A stretch of 64,000 nt of DNA from Apostichopus japonicus (lineage: Eukaryota; Echinodermata; Holothuroidea; Aspidochirotida; Stichopodidae): assembly GCF_037975245.1 (NCBI RefSeq), contig NC_092575.1, positions 18,306,841-18,370,840 on the forward strand. Direction: 5' to 3'. Below, in pieces: positions 36,301 to 48,390 of the stretch (position 1 is its first letter; each line of letters starts with the position of its first letter). Made by a program: the position numbers and the translations under genes. The notes beneath the pieces are model-generated. The model had not been told where the DNA came from. It saw nothing but the letters and a program-made list of their open reading frames with translations, and ran no database searches.

Positions 36301-37490
36301 GAAACGAGCCTAGATTTATATCAACTGCTGTCGTGGCGCGGTTGGTTGCTCTGTACCTCGAGAGCGTGACGTATTTTGGATCGCGGGCTCGAGACCAGGG
36401 TGGGGGCAGTTTGCTTTTGCCGCGATCTCATACGATCTCTGGAACTTTAAGTATTAGAAACGAACCTAGATTTATATCAACTGCTGTCGTGGCGCGGTTG
36501 GTTGCTCTGTACCTCGAGAGCGTGACGTATTTTGGATCGCGGGCTCGAGACCAGGGTGGGGGCAGTTTGCTTTTGCCGCGATCTCATACGGTCTCTGGAA
36601 CTTTAAGTATTAGAAACGAGCCTAGATTTATATCAACTGCTGTCGTGGCGCGGTTGGTTGCTCTGTACCTCGAGAGCGTGACGTATTTTGGATCGCGGGC
36701 TCGAGACCAGGGTGTGGGCAGTTTGCTTTTGCCGCGATCTCATACGGTCTCTGGAACTTTAAGTATTAGAAACGAACCTAGATTTATATCAACTGCTGTC
36801 GTGGCGCGGTTGGTTGCTCTGTACCTCGAGAGCGTGACGTATTTTGGATCGCGGGCTCGAGACCAGGGTGGGGGCAGTTTGCTTTTGCCGCGATCTCATA
36901 CGGTCTCTGGAACTTTAAGTATTAGAAACGAGCCTAGATTTATATCAACTGCTGTCGTGGCGCGGTTGGTTGCTCTGTACCTCGAGAGCGTGACGTATTT
37001 TGGATCGCGGGCTCGAGACCAGGGTGGGGGCAGTTTGCTTTTGCCGCGATCTGATACGGTCTCTGGAACTTTAAGTATTAGAAACGAGCCTAGATTTATA
37101 TCAACTGCTGTCGTGGCGCGGTTGGTTGCTCTGTACCTCGAGAGCGTGACGTATTTTGGATCGCGGGCTCGAGACCAGGGTGGGGGCAGTTTGCTTTTGC
37201 CGCGATCTGATACGGTCTCTGGAACTTTAAGTATTAGAAACGAGCCTAGATTTATATCAACTGCTGTCGTGGCGCGGTTGGTTGCTCTGTACCTCGAGAG
37301 CGTGACGTATTTTGGATCGCGGGCTCGAGACCAGGGTGGGGGCAGTTTGCTTTTGCCGCGATCTCATACGGTCTCTGGAACTTTAAGTATTAGAAACGAG
37401 CCTAGATTTATATCAACTGCTGTCGTGGCGCGGTTGGTTGCTCTGTACCTCGAGAGCGTGACGTATTTTGGATCGCGGGCTCGAGACCAG

Positions 37491-40400
37491 GGTGGGGCAG
37501 TTTGCTTTTGCCGCGATCTCATACGGTCTCTGGAACTTTAAGTATTAGAAACGAGCCTAGATTTATATCAACTGCTGTCGTGGCGCGGTTGGTTGCTCTG
37601 TACCTCGAGAGCGTGACGTATTTTGGATCGCGGGCTCGAGACCAGGGTGGGGGCAGTTTGCTTTTGCCGCGATCTGATACGGTCTCTGGAACTTTAAGTA
37701 TTAGAAACGAGCCTAGATTTATATCAACTGCTGTCGTGGCGCGGTTGGTTGCTCTGTACCTCGAGAGCGTGACGTATTTTGGATCGCGGGCTCGAGACCA
37801 GGGTGGGGGCAGTTTGCTTTTGCCGCGATCTCATACGGTCTCTGGAACTTTAAGTATTAGAAACGAGCCTAGATTTATATCAACTGCTGTCGTGGCGCGG
37901 TTGGTTGCTCTGTACCTCGAGAGCGTGACGTATTTTGGATCGCGGGCTCGAGACCAGGGTGGGGGCAGTTTGCTTTTGCCGCGATCTGATACGGTCTCTG
38001 GAACTTTAAGTATTAGAAACGAGCCTAGATTTATATCAACTGCTGTCGTGGCGCGGTTGGTTGCTCTGTACCTCGAGAGCGTGACGTATTTTGGATCGCG
38101 GGCTCGAGACCAGGGTGGGGGCAGTTTGCTTTTGCCGCGATCTCATACGGTCTCTGGAACTTTAAGTATTAGAAACGAGCCTAGATTTATATCAACTGCT
38201 GTCGTGGCGCGGTTGGTTGCTCTGTACCTCGAGAGCGTGACGTATTTTGGATCGCGGGCTCGAGACCAGGGTGGGGGCAGTTTGCTTTTGCCGCGATCTC
38301 ATACGGTCTCTGGAACTTTAAGTATTAGAAACGAGCCTAGATTTATATCAACTGCTGTCGTGGCGCGGTTGGTTGCTCTGTACCTCGAGAGCGTGACGTA
38401 TTTTGCATCGCGGGCTCGAGACCAGGGTGGGGGCAGTTTGCTTTTGCCGCGATCTCATACGGTCTCTGGAACTTTAAGTATTAGAAACGAGCCTAGATTT
38501 ATATCAACTGCTGTCGTGGCGCGGTTGGTTGCTCTGTACCTCGAGAGCGTGACGTATTTTGGATCGCGGGCTCGAGACCAGGGTGGGGGCAGTTTGCTTT
38601 TGCCGCGATCTCATACGGTCTCTGGAACTTTAAGTATTAGAAACGAGCCTAGATTTATATCAACTGCTGTCGTGGCGCGGTTGGTTGCTCTGTACCTCGA
38701 GAGCGTGACGTATTTTGGATCGCGGGCTCGAGACCAGGGTGGGGGCAGTTTGCTTTTGCCGCGATCTGATACGGTCTCTGGAACTTTAAGTATTAGAAAC
38801 GAGCCTAGATTTATATCAACTGCTGTCGTGGCGCGGTTGGTTGCTCTGTACCTCGAGAGCGTGACGTATTTTGGATCGCGGGCTCGAGACCAGGGTGGGG
38901 CAGTTTGCTTTTGCCGCGATCTGATACGGTCTCTGGAACTTTAAGTATTAGAAACGAGCCTAGATTTATATCAACTGCTGTCGTGGCGCGGTTGGTTGCT
39001 CTGTACCTCGAGAGCGTGACGTATTTTGGATCGCGGGCTCGAGACCAGGGTGGGGGCAGTTTGCTTTTGCCGCGATCTGATACGGTCTCTGGAACTTTAA
39101 GTATTAGAAACGAGCCTAGATTTATATCAACTGCTGTCGTGGCGCGGTTGGTTGCTCTGTACCTCGAGAGCGTGACGTATTTTGGATCGCGGGCTCGAGA
39201 CCAGGGTGGGGGCAGTTTGCTTTTGCCGCGATCTGATACGGTCTCTGGAACTTTAAGTATTAGAAACGAGCCTAGATTTATATCAACTGCTGTCGAGGCG
39301 CGGTTGGTTGCTCTGTACCTCGAGAGCGTGACGTATTTTGGATCGCGGGCTCGAGACCAGGGTGGGGGCAGTTTGCTTTTGCCGCGATCTGATACGGTCT
39401 CTGGAACTTTAAGTATTAGAAACGAGCCTAGATTTATATCAACTGCTGTCGTGGCGCGGTTGGTTGCTCTGTACCTCGAGAGCGTGACGTATTTTGGATC
39501 GCGTTCTCGAGACCAGGGTGGGGGCAGTTTGCTTTTGCCGCGATCTGATACGGTCTCTGGAACTTTAAGTATTAGAAACGAGCCTAGATTTATATCAACT
39601 GCTGTCGTGGCGCGGTTGGTTGCTCTGTACCTCGAGAGCGTGACGTATTTTGGATCGCGGGCTCGAGACCAGGGTGGGGGCAGTTTGCTTTTGCCGCGAT
39701 CTCATACGGTCTCTGGAACTTTAAGTATTAGAAACGAGCCTAGATTTATATCAACTGCTGTCGTGGCGCGGTTGGTTGCTCTGTACCTCGAGAGCGTGAC
39801 GTATTTTGGATCGCGGGCTCGAGACCAGGGTGGGGGCAGTTTGCTTTTGCCGCGATCTCATACGGTCTCTGGAACTTTAAGTATTAGAAACGAGCCTAGA
39901 TTTATATCAACTGCTGTCGTGGCGCGGTTGGTTGCTCTGTACCTCGAGAGCGTGACGTATTTTGGATCGCGGGCTCGAGACCAGGGTGGGGGCAGTTTGC
40001 TTTTGCCGCGATCTGATACGGTCTCTGGAACTTTAAGTATTAGAAACGAGCCTAGATTTATATCAACTGCTGTCGTGGCGCGGTTGGTTGCTCTGTACCT
40101 CGAGAGCGTGACGTATTTTGGATCGCGGGCTCGAGACCAGGGTGGGGGCAGTTTGCTTTTGCCGCGATCTGATACGGTCTCTGGAACTTTAAGTATTAGA
40201 AACGAGCCTAGATTTATATCAACTGCTGTCGTGGCGCGGTTGGTTGCTCTGTACCTCGAGAGCGTGACGTATTTTGGATCGCGGGCTCGAGACCAGGGTG
40301 GGGGCAGTTTGCTTTTGCCGCGATCTCATACGGTCTCTGGAACTTTAAGTATTAGAAACGAGCCTAGATTTATATCAACTGCTGTCGTGGCGCGGTTGGT

Positions 40401-40980
40401 TGCTCTGTACCTCGAGAGCGTGACGTATTTTGGATCGCGGGCTCGAGACCAGGGTGGGGGCAGTTTGCTTTTGCCGCGATCTCATACGGTCTCTGGAACT
40501 TTAAGTATTAGAAACGAGCCTAGATTTATATCAACTGCTGTCGTGGCGCGGTTGGTTGCTCTGTACCTCGAGAGCGTGACGTATTTTGCATCGCGGGCTC
40601 GAGACCAGGGTGGGGGCAGTTTGCTTTTGCCGCGATCTCATACGGTCTCTGGAACTTTAAGTATTAGAAACGAGCCTAGATTTATATCAACTGCTGTCGT
40701 GGCGCGGTTGGTTGCTCTGTACCTCGAGAGCGTGACGTATTTTGGATCGCGGGCTCGAGACCAGGGTGGGGGCAGTTTGCTTTTGCCGCGATCTCATACG
40801 GTCTCTGGAACTTTAAGTATTAGAAACGAGCCTAGATTTATATCAACTGCTGTCGTGGCGCGGTTGGTTGCTCTGTACCTCGAGAGCGTGACGTATTTTG
40901 CATCGCGGGCTCGAGACCAGGGTGGGGGCAGTTTGCTTTTGCCGCGATCTCATACGGTCTCTGGAACTTTAAGTATTAGA
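37491..40980 (+). repeat. Segment with a nine-unit local duplication
   Basis: The same one-base deletion (GGTGGGGCAG) occurs at 37491 and 38894, nine units apart. The rare ttttgcatcg change occurs at 38401, 40584 and 40896, where 14 units minus one base and then 2 units separate them. The shared rare variants at unit-multiple spacing show duplication by unequal exchange. Confidence 0.8.
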
Positions 40981-41029
40981 AACGAGCCTAGATTTATATC
41001 AACTGCTGTCGTGGCGCGGTTGGTTGCTC

Positions 41030-44000
41030 TGCTCTGTACCTCGAGAGCGTGACGTATTTTGGATCGCGGGCTCGAGACCAGGGTGGGGGCAGTTTGCTTT
41101 TGCCGCGATCTGATACGGTCTCTGGAACTTTAAGTATTAGAAACGAACCTAGATTTATATCAACTGCTGTCGTGGCGCGGTTGGTTGCTCTGTACCTCGA
41201 GAGCGTGACGTATTTTGGATCGCGGGCTCGAGACCAGGGTGGGGGCAGTTTGCTTTTGCCGCGATCTCATACGGTCTCTGGAACTTTAAGTATTAGAAAC
41301 GAACCTAGATTTATATCAACTGCTGTCGTGGCGCGGTTGGTTGCTCTGTACCTCGAGAGCGTGACGTATTTTGGATCGCGGGCTCGAGACCAGGGTGGGG
41401 GCAGTTTGCTTTTGCCGCGATCTCATACGGTCTCTGGAACTTTAAGTATTAGAAACGAGCCTAGATTTATATCAACTGCTGTCGTGGCGCGGTTGGTTGC
41501 TCTGTACCTCGAGAGCGTGACGTATTTTGGATCGCGGGCTCGAGACCAGGGTGGGGGCAGTTTGCTTTTGCCGCGATCTCATACGGTCTCTGGAACTTTA
41601 AGTATTAGAAACGAACCTAGATTTATATCAACTGCTGTCGTGGCGCGGTTGGTTGCTCTGTACCTCGAGAGCGTGACGTATTTTGGATCGCGGGCTCGAG
41701 ACCAGGGTGGGGGCAGTTTGCTTTTGCCGCGATCTCATACGGTCTCTGGAACTTTAAGTATTAGAAACGAGCCTAGATTTATATCAACTGCTGTCGTGGC
41801 GCGGTTGGTTGCTCTGTACCTCGAGAGCGTGACGTATTTTGGATCGCGGGCTCGAGACCAGGGTGGGGGCAGTTTGCTTTTGCCGCGATCTCATACGGTC
41901 TCTGGAACTTTAAGTATTAGAAACGAAGCTAGATTTATATCAACTGCTGTCGTGGCGCGGTTGGTTGCTCTGTACCTCGAGAGCGTGACGTATTTTGGAT
42001 CGCGGGCTCGAGACCAGGGTGGGGGCAGTTTGCTTTTGCCGCGATCTCATACGGTCTCTGGAACTTTAAGTATTAGAAACGAACCTAGATTTATATCAAC
42101 TGCTGTCGTGGCGCGGTTGGTTGCTCTGTACCTCGAGAGCGTGACGTATTTTGGATCGCGGGCTCGAGACCAGGGTGGGGGCAGTTTGCTTTTGCCGCGA
42201 TCTCATACGGTCTCTGGAACTTTAAGTATTAGAAACGAACCTAGATTTATATCAACTGCTGTCGTGGCGCGGTTGGTTGCTCTGTACCTCGAGAGCGTGA
42301 CGTATTTTGGATCGCGGGCTCGAGACCAGGGTGGGGGCAGTTTGCTTTTGCCGCGATCTCATACGGTCTCTGGAACTTTAAGTATTAGAAACGAACCTAG
42401 ATTTATATCAACTGCTGTCGTGGCGCGGTTGGTTGCTCTGTACCTCGAGAGCGTGACGTATTTTGGATCGCGGGCTCGAGACCAGGGTGGGGGCAGTTTG
42501 CTTTTGCCGCGATCTCATACGGTCTCTGGAACTTTAAGTATTAGAAACGAACCTAGATTTATATCAACTGCTGTCGTGGCGCGGTTGGTTGCTCTGTACC
42601 TCGAGAGCGTGACGTATTTTGGATCGCGGGCTCGAGACCAGGGTGGGGGCAGTTTGCTTTTGCCGCGATCTCATACGGTCTCTGGAACTTTAAGTATTAG
42701 ATACGAGCCTAGATTGATATCAACTGCTGTCGTGGCGCGGTTGGTTGCTCTGTACCTCGAGAGCGTGACGTATTTTGGATCGCGGGCTCGAGACCAGGGT
42801 GGGGGCAGTTTGCTTTTGCCGCGATCTTATACGGTCTCTGGAACTTTAAGTATTAGAAACGAACCTAGATTGATATCAACTGCTGTCGTGGCGCGGTTGG
42901 TTGCTCTGTACCTCGAGAGCGTGACGTATTTTGGATCGCGGGCTCGAGACCAGGGTGGGGGCAGTTTGCTTTTGCCGCGATCTCATACGGTCTCTGGAAC
43001 TTTAAGTATTAGAAACGAACCTAGATTTATATCAACTGCTGTCGTGGCGCGGTTGGTTGCTCTGTACCTCGAGAGCGTGACGTATTTTGGATCGCGGGCT
43101 CGAGACCAGGGTGGGGGCAGTTTGCTTTTGCCGCGATCTCATACGGTCTCTGGAACTTTAAGTATTAGAAACGAACCTAGATTTATATCAACTGCTGTCG
43201 TGGCGCGGTTGGTTGCTCTGTACCTCGAGAGCGTGACGTATTTTGGATCGCGGGCTCGAGACCAGGGTGGGGGCAGTTTGCTTTTGCCGCGATCTCATAC
43301 GGTCTCTGGAACTTTAAGTATTAGAAACGAACCTAGATTTATATCAACTGCTGTCGTGGCGCGGTTGGTTGCTCTGTACCTCGAGAGCGTGACGTATTTT
43401 GGATCGCGGGCTCGAGACCAGGGTGGGGGCAGTTTGCTTTTGCCGCGATCTTATACGGTCTCTGGAACTTTAAGTATTAGAAACGAGCCTAGATTTATAT
43501 CAACTGCTGTCGTGGCGCGGTTGGTTGCTCTGTACCTCGAGAGCGTGACGTATTTTGGATCGCGGGCTCGAGACCAGGGTGGGGGCAGTTTGCTTTTGCC
43601 GCGATCTCATATGGTCTCTGGAACTTTAAGTATTAGAAACGAACCTAGATTTATATCAACTGCTGTCGTGGCGCGGTTGGTTGCTCTGTACCTCGAGAGC
43701 GTGACGTATTTTGGATCGCGGGCTCGAGACCAGGGTGGGGGCAGTTTGCTTTTGCCGCGATCTCATACGGTCTCTGGAACTTTAAGTATTAGAAACGAAC
43801 CTAGATTTATATCAACTGCTGTCGTGGCGCGGTTGGTTGCTCTGTACCTCGAGAGCGTGACGTATTTTGGATCGCGGGCTCGAGACCAGGGTGGGGGCAG
43901 TTTGCTTTTGCCGCGATCTTATACGGTCTCTGGAACTTTAAGTATTAGAAACGAACCTAGATTTATATCAACTGCTGTCGTGGCGCGGTTGGTTGCTCTG

Positions 44001-47000
44001 TACCTCGAGAGCGTGACGTATTTTGGATCGCGGGCTCGAGACCAGGGTGGGGGCAGTTTGCTTTTGCCGCGATCTTATACGGTCTCTGGAACTTTAAGTA
44101 TTAGAAACGAACCTAGATTTATATCAACTGCTGTCGTGGCGCGGTTGGTTGCTCTGTACCTCGAGAGCGTGACGTATTTTGGATCGCGTTCTCGAGACCA
44201 GGGTGGGGGCAGTTTGCTTTTGCCGCGATCTCATACGGTCTCTGGAACTTTAAGTATTAGAAACGAACCTAGATTTATATCAACTGCTGTCGTGGCGCGG
44301 TTGGTTGCTCTGTACCTCGAGAGCGTGACGTATTTTGGATCGCGGGCTCGAGACCAGGGTGGGGGCAGTTTGCTTTTGCCGCGATCTTATACGGTCTCTG
44401 GAACTTTAAGTATTAGAAACGAAGCTAGATTTATATCAACTGCTGTCGTGGCGCGGTTGGTTGCTCTGTACCTCGAGAGCGTGACGTATTTTGGATCGCG
44501 GGCTCGAGACCAGGGTGGGGGCAGTTTGCTTTTGCCGCGATCTCATACGGTCTCTGGAACTTTAAGTATTAGAAACGAACCTAGATTGATATCAACTGCT
44601 GTCGTGGCGCGGTTGGTTGCTCTGTACCTCGAGAGCGTGACGTATTTTGGATCGCGGGCTCGAGACCAGGGTGGGGGCAGTTTGCTTTTGCCGCGATCTC
44701 ATACGGTCTCTGGAACTTTAAGTATTAGAAACGAACCTAGATTTATATCAACTGCTGTCGTGGCGCGGTTGGTTGCTCTGTACCTCGAGAGCGTGACGTA
44801 TTTTGGATCGCGTTCTCGAGACCAGGGTGGGGGCAGTTTGCTTTTGCCGCGATCTCATACGGTCTCTGGAACTTTAAGTATTAGAAACGAACCTAGATTT
44901 ATATCAACTGCTGTCGTGGCGCGGTTGGTTGCTCTGTACCTCGAGAGCGTGACGTATTTTGGATCGCGGGCTCGAGACCAGGGTGGGGGCAGTTTGCTTT
45001 TGCCGCGATCTTATACGGTCTCTGGAACTTTAAGTATTAGAAACGAACCTAGATTTATATCAACTGCTGTCGTGGCGCGGTTGGTTGCTCTGTACCTCGA
45101 GAGCGTGACGTATTTTGGATCGCGGGCTCGAGACCAGGGTGGGGGCAGTTTGCTTTTGCCGCGATCTCATACGGTCTCTGGAACTTTAAGTATTAGAAAC
45201 GAACCTAGATTTATATCAACTGCTGTCGTGGCGCGGTTGGTTGCTCTGTACCTCGAGAGCGTGACGTATTTTGGATCGCGGGCTCGAGACCAGGGTGGGG
45301 GCAGTTTGCTTTTGCCGCGATCTCATACGGTCTCTGGAACTTTAAGTATTAGAAACGAACCTAGATTTATATCAACTGCTGTCGTGGCGCGGTTGGTTGC
45401 TCTGTACCTCGAGAGCGTGACGTATTTTGGATCGCGGGCTCGAGACCAGGGTGGGGGCAGTTTGCTTTTGCCGCGATCTCATACGGTCTCTGGAACTTTA
45501 AGTATTAGAAACGAAGCTAGATTTATATCAACTGCTGTCGTGGCGCGGTTGGTTGCTCTGCTCTGTACCTCGAGAGCGTGACGTATTTTGGATCGCGGGC
45601 TCGAGACCAGGGTGGGGGCAGTTTGCTTTTGCCGCGATCTCATACGGTCTCTGGAACTTTAAGTATTAGAAACGAAGCTAGATTTATATCAACTGCTGTC
45701 GTGGCGCGGTTGGTTGCTCTGCTCTGTACCTCGAGAGCGTGACGTATTTTGGATCGCGGGCTCGAGACCAGGGTGGGGGCAGTTTGCTTTTGCCGCGATC
45801 TCATACGGTCTCTGGAACTTTAAGTATTAGAAACGAACCTAGATTTATATCAACTGCTGTCGTGGCGCGGTTAGTTGCTCTGCTCTGTACCTCGAGAGCG
45901 TGACGTATTTTGGATCGCGGGCTCGAGACCAGGGTGGGGGCAGTTTGCTTTTGCCGCGATCTCATACGGTCTCTGGAACTTTAAGTATTAGAAACGAACC
46001 TAGATTTATATCAACTGCTGTCGTGGCGCGGTTGGTTGCTCTGTACCTCGAGAGCGTGACGTATTTTGGATCGCGGGCTCGAGACCAGGGTGGGGGCAGT
46101 TTGCTTTTGCCGCGATCTCATACGGTCTCTGGAACTTTAAGTATTAGAAACGAACCTAGATTTATATCAACTGCTGTCGTGGCGCGGTTGGTTGCTCTGT
46201 ACCTCGAGAGCGTGACGTATTTTGGATCGCGGGCTCGAGACCAGGGTGGGGGCAGTTTGCTTTTGCCGCGATCTCATACGGTCTCTGGAACTTTAAGTAT
46301 TAGAAACGAACATAGATTTAGATCAACTGCTGTCGTGGCGCGGTTGGTTGCTCTGTACCTCGAGAGCGTGACGTATTTTGGATCGCGGGCTCGAGACCAG
46401 GTGGGGCAGTTTGCTTTTTGCCGCGATCTCATACGGTCTCTGGAACTTTAAGTATTAGAAACGAACCTAGATTTTTATCAACTGCTGTCGTGGCGCGGTT
46501 GGTTGCTCTGCTCTGTACCTCGAGAGCGTGACGTATTTTGGATCGCGGGCTCGAGACCAGGGTGGGGGCAGTTTGCTTTTGCCGCGATCTCATACGGTCT
46601 CTGGAACTTTAAGTATTAGAAACGAACCTAGATTTATATCAACTGCTGTCGTGGCGCGGTTGGTTGCTCTGCTCTGTACCTCGAGAGCGTGACGTATTTT
46701 GGATCGCGGGCTCGAGACCAGGGTGGGGGCAGTTTGCTTTTGCCGCGATCTTATACGGTCTCTGGAACTTTAAGTATTAGAAACGAACCTAGATTTATAT
46801 CAACTGCTGTCGTGGCGCGGTTGGTTGCTCTGTACCTCGAGAGCGTGACGTATTTTGGATCGCGGGCTCGAGACCAGGGTGGGGGCAGTTTGCTTTTGCC
46901 GCGATCTCATACGGTCTCTGGAACTTTAAGTATTAGAAACGAACCTAGATTTATATCAACTGCTGTCGTGGCGCGGTTGGTTGCTCTGTACCTCGAGAGC

Positions 47001-48390
47001 GTGACGTATTTTGGATCGCGGGCTCGAGACCAGGGTGGGGGCAGTTTGCTTTTGCCGCGATCTCATACGGTCTCTGGAACTTTAAGTATTAGAAACGAAC
47101 CTAGATTTATATCAACTGCTGTCGTGGCGCGGTTGGTTGCTCTGTACCTCGAGAGCGTGACGTATTTTGGATCGCGGGCTCGAGACCAGGGTGGGGGCAG
47201 TTTGCTTTTGCCGCGATCTCATACGGTCTCTGGAACTTTAAGTATTAGAAACGAACCTAGATTTATATCAACTGCTGTCGTGGCGCGGTTGGTTGCTCTG
47301 TACCTCGAGAGCGTGACGTATTTTGGATCGCGGGCTCGAGACCAGGGTGGGGGCAGTTTGCTTTTGCCGCGATCTCATACGGTCTCTGGAACTTTAAGTA
47401 TTAGAAACGAACCTAGATTTATATCAACTGCTGTCGTGGCGCGGTTGGTTGCTCTGTACCTCGAGAGCGTGACGTATTTTGGATCGCGGGCTCGAGACCA
47501 GGGTGGGGGCAGTTTGCTTTTGCCGCGATCTCATACGGTCTCTGGAACTTTAAGTATTAGAAACGAACCTAGATTTATATCAACTGCTGTCGTGGCGCGG
47601 TTGGTTGCTCTGTACCTCGAGAGCGTGACGTATTTTGGATCGCGGGCTCGAGACCAGGGTGGGGGCAGTTTGCTTTTGCCGCGATCTCATACGGTCTCTG
47701 GAACTTTAAGTATTAGAAACGAACCTAGATTTATATCAACTGCTGTCGTGGCGCGGTTGGTTGCTCTGTACCTCGAGAGCGTGACGTATTTTGGATCGCG
47801 GGCTCGAGACCAGGGTGGGGGCAGTTTGCTTTTGCCGCGATCTCATACGGTCTCTGGAACTTTAAGTATTAGAAACGAGCCTAGATTTATATCAACTGCT
47901 GTCGTGGCGCGGTTGGTTGCTCTGTACCTCGAGAGCGTGACGTATTTTGGATCGCGGGCTCGAGACCAGGGTGGGGGCAGTTTGCTTTTGCCGCGATCTC
48001 ATACGGTCTCTGGAACTTTAAGTATTAGAAACGAACCTAGATTTATATCAACTGCTGTCGTGGCGCGGTTGGTTGCTCTGTACCTCGAGAGCGTGACGTA
48101 TTTTGGATCGCGGGCTCGAGACCAGGGTGGGGGCAGTTTGCTTTTGCCGCGATCTCATACGGTCTCTGGAACTTTAAGTATTAGAAACGAACCTAGATTT
48201 ATATCAACTGCTGTCGTGGCGCGGTTGGTTGCTCTGTACCTCGAGAGCGTGACGTATTTTGGATCGCGGGCTCGAGACCAGGGTGGGGGCAGTTTGCTTT
48301 TGCCGCGATCTTATACGGTCTCTGGAACTTTAAGTATTAGAAACGAACCTAGATTTATATCAACTGCTGTCGTGGCGCGGTTGGTTGCTC
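41030..48390 (+). repeat. Mostly 156-bp units, GAACC type, with a few long units
   Basis: About 28 short units (to 45,557), a short mixed stretch with five long units between 45,557 and 46,680, then about ten short units. An irregular unit near 46,400 has CCAGGTGGGGCAG plus an extra T in GCTTTTTGCC. Several units have gaagctag or cgttctcgag. Confidence 0.8.

Larger units (their letters stand above)
28870..41030 (+). repeat. Domain of about 77 consecutive 156-bp units, GAGCC type
   Basis: No doubled CTCTG occurs between the long units near 28,860 and 41,030, a distance equal to about 78 x 156. Most units carry GAGCCTAG rather than GAACCTAG. It includes the second CCATGG block (30780, 31404, 32028, 33119), a TGA created by ggcttgaga near 32490, and repeated one-base deletions. 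Open frames of more than 1,000 codons fall here only because unit length is a multiple of three. Confidence 0.85.
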
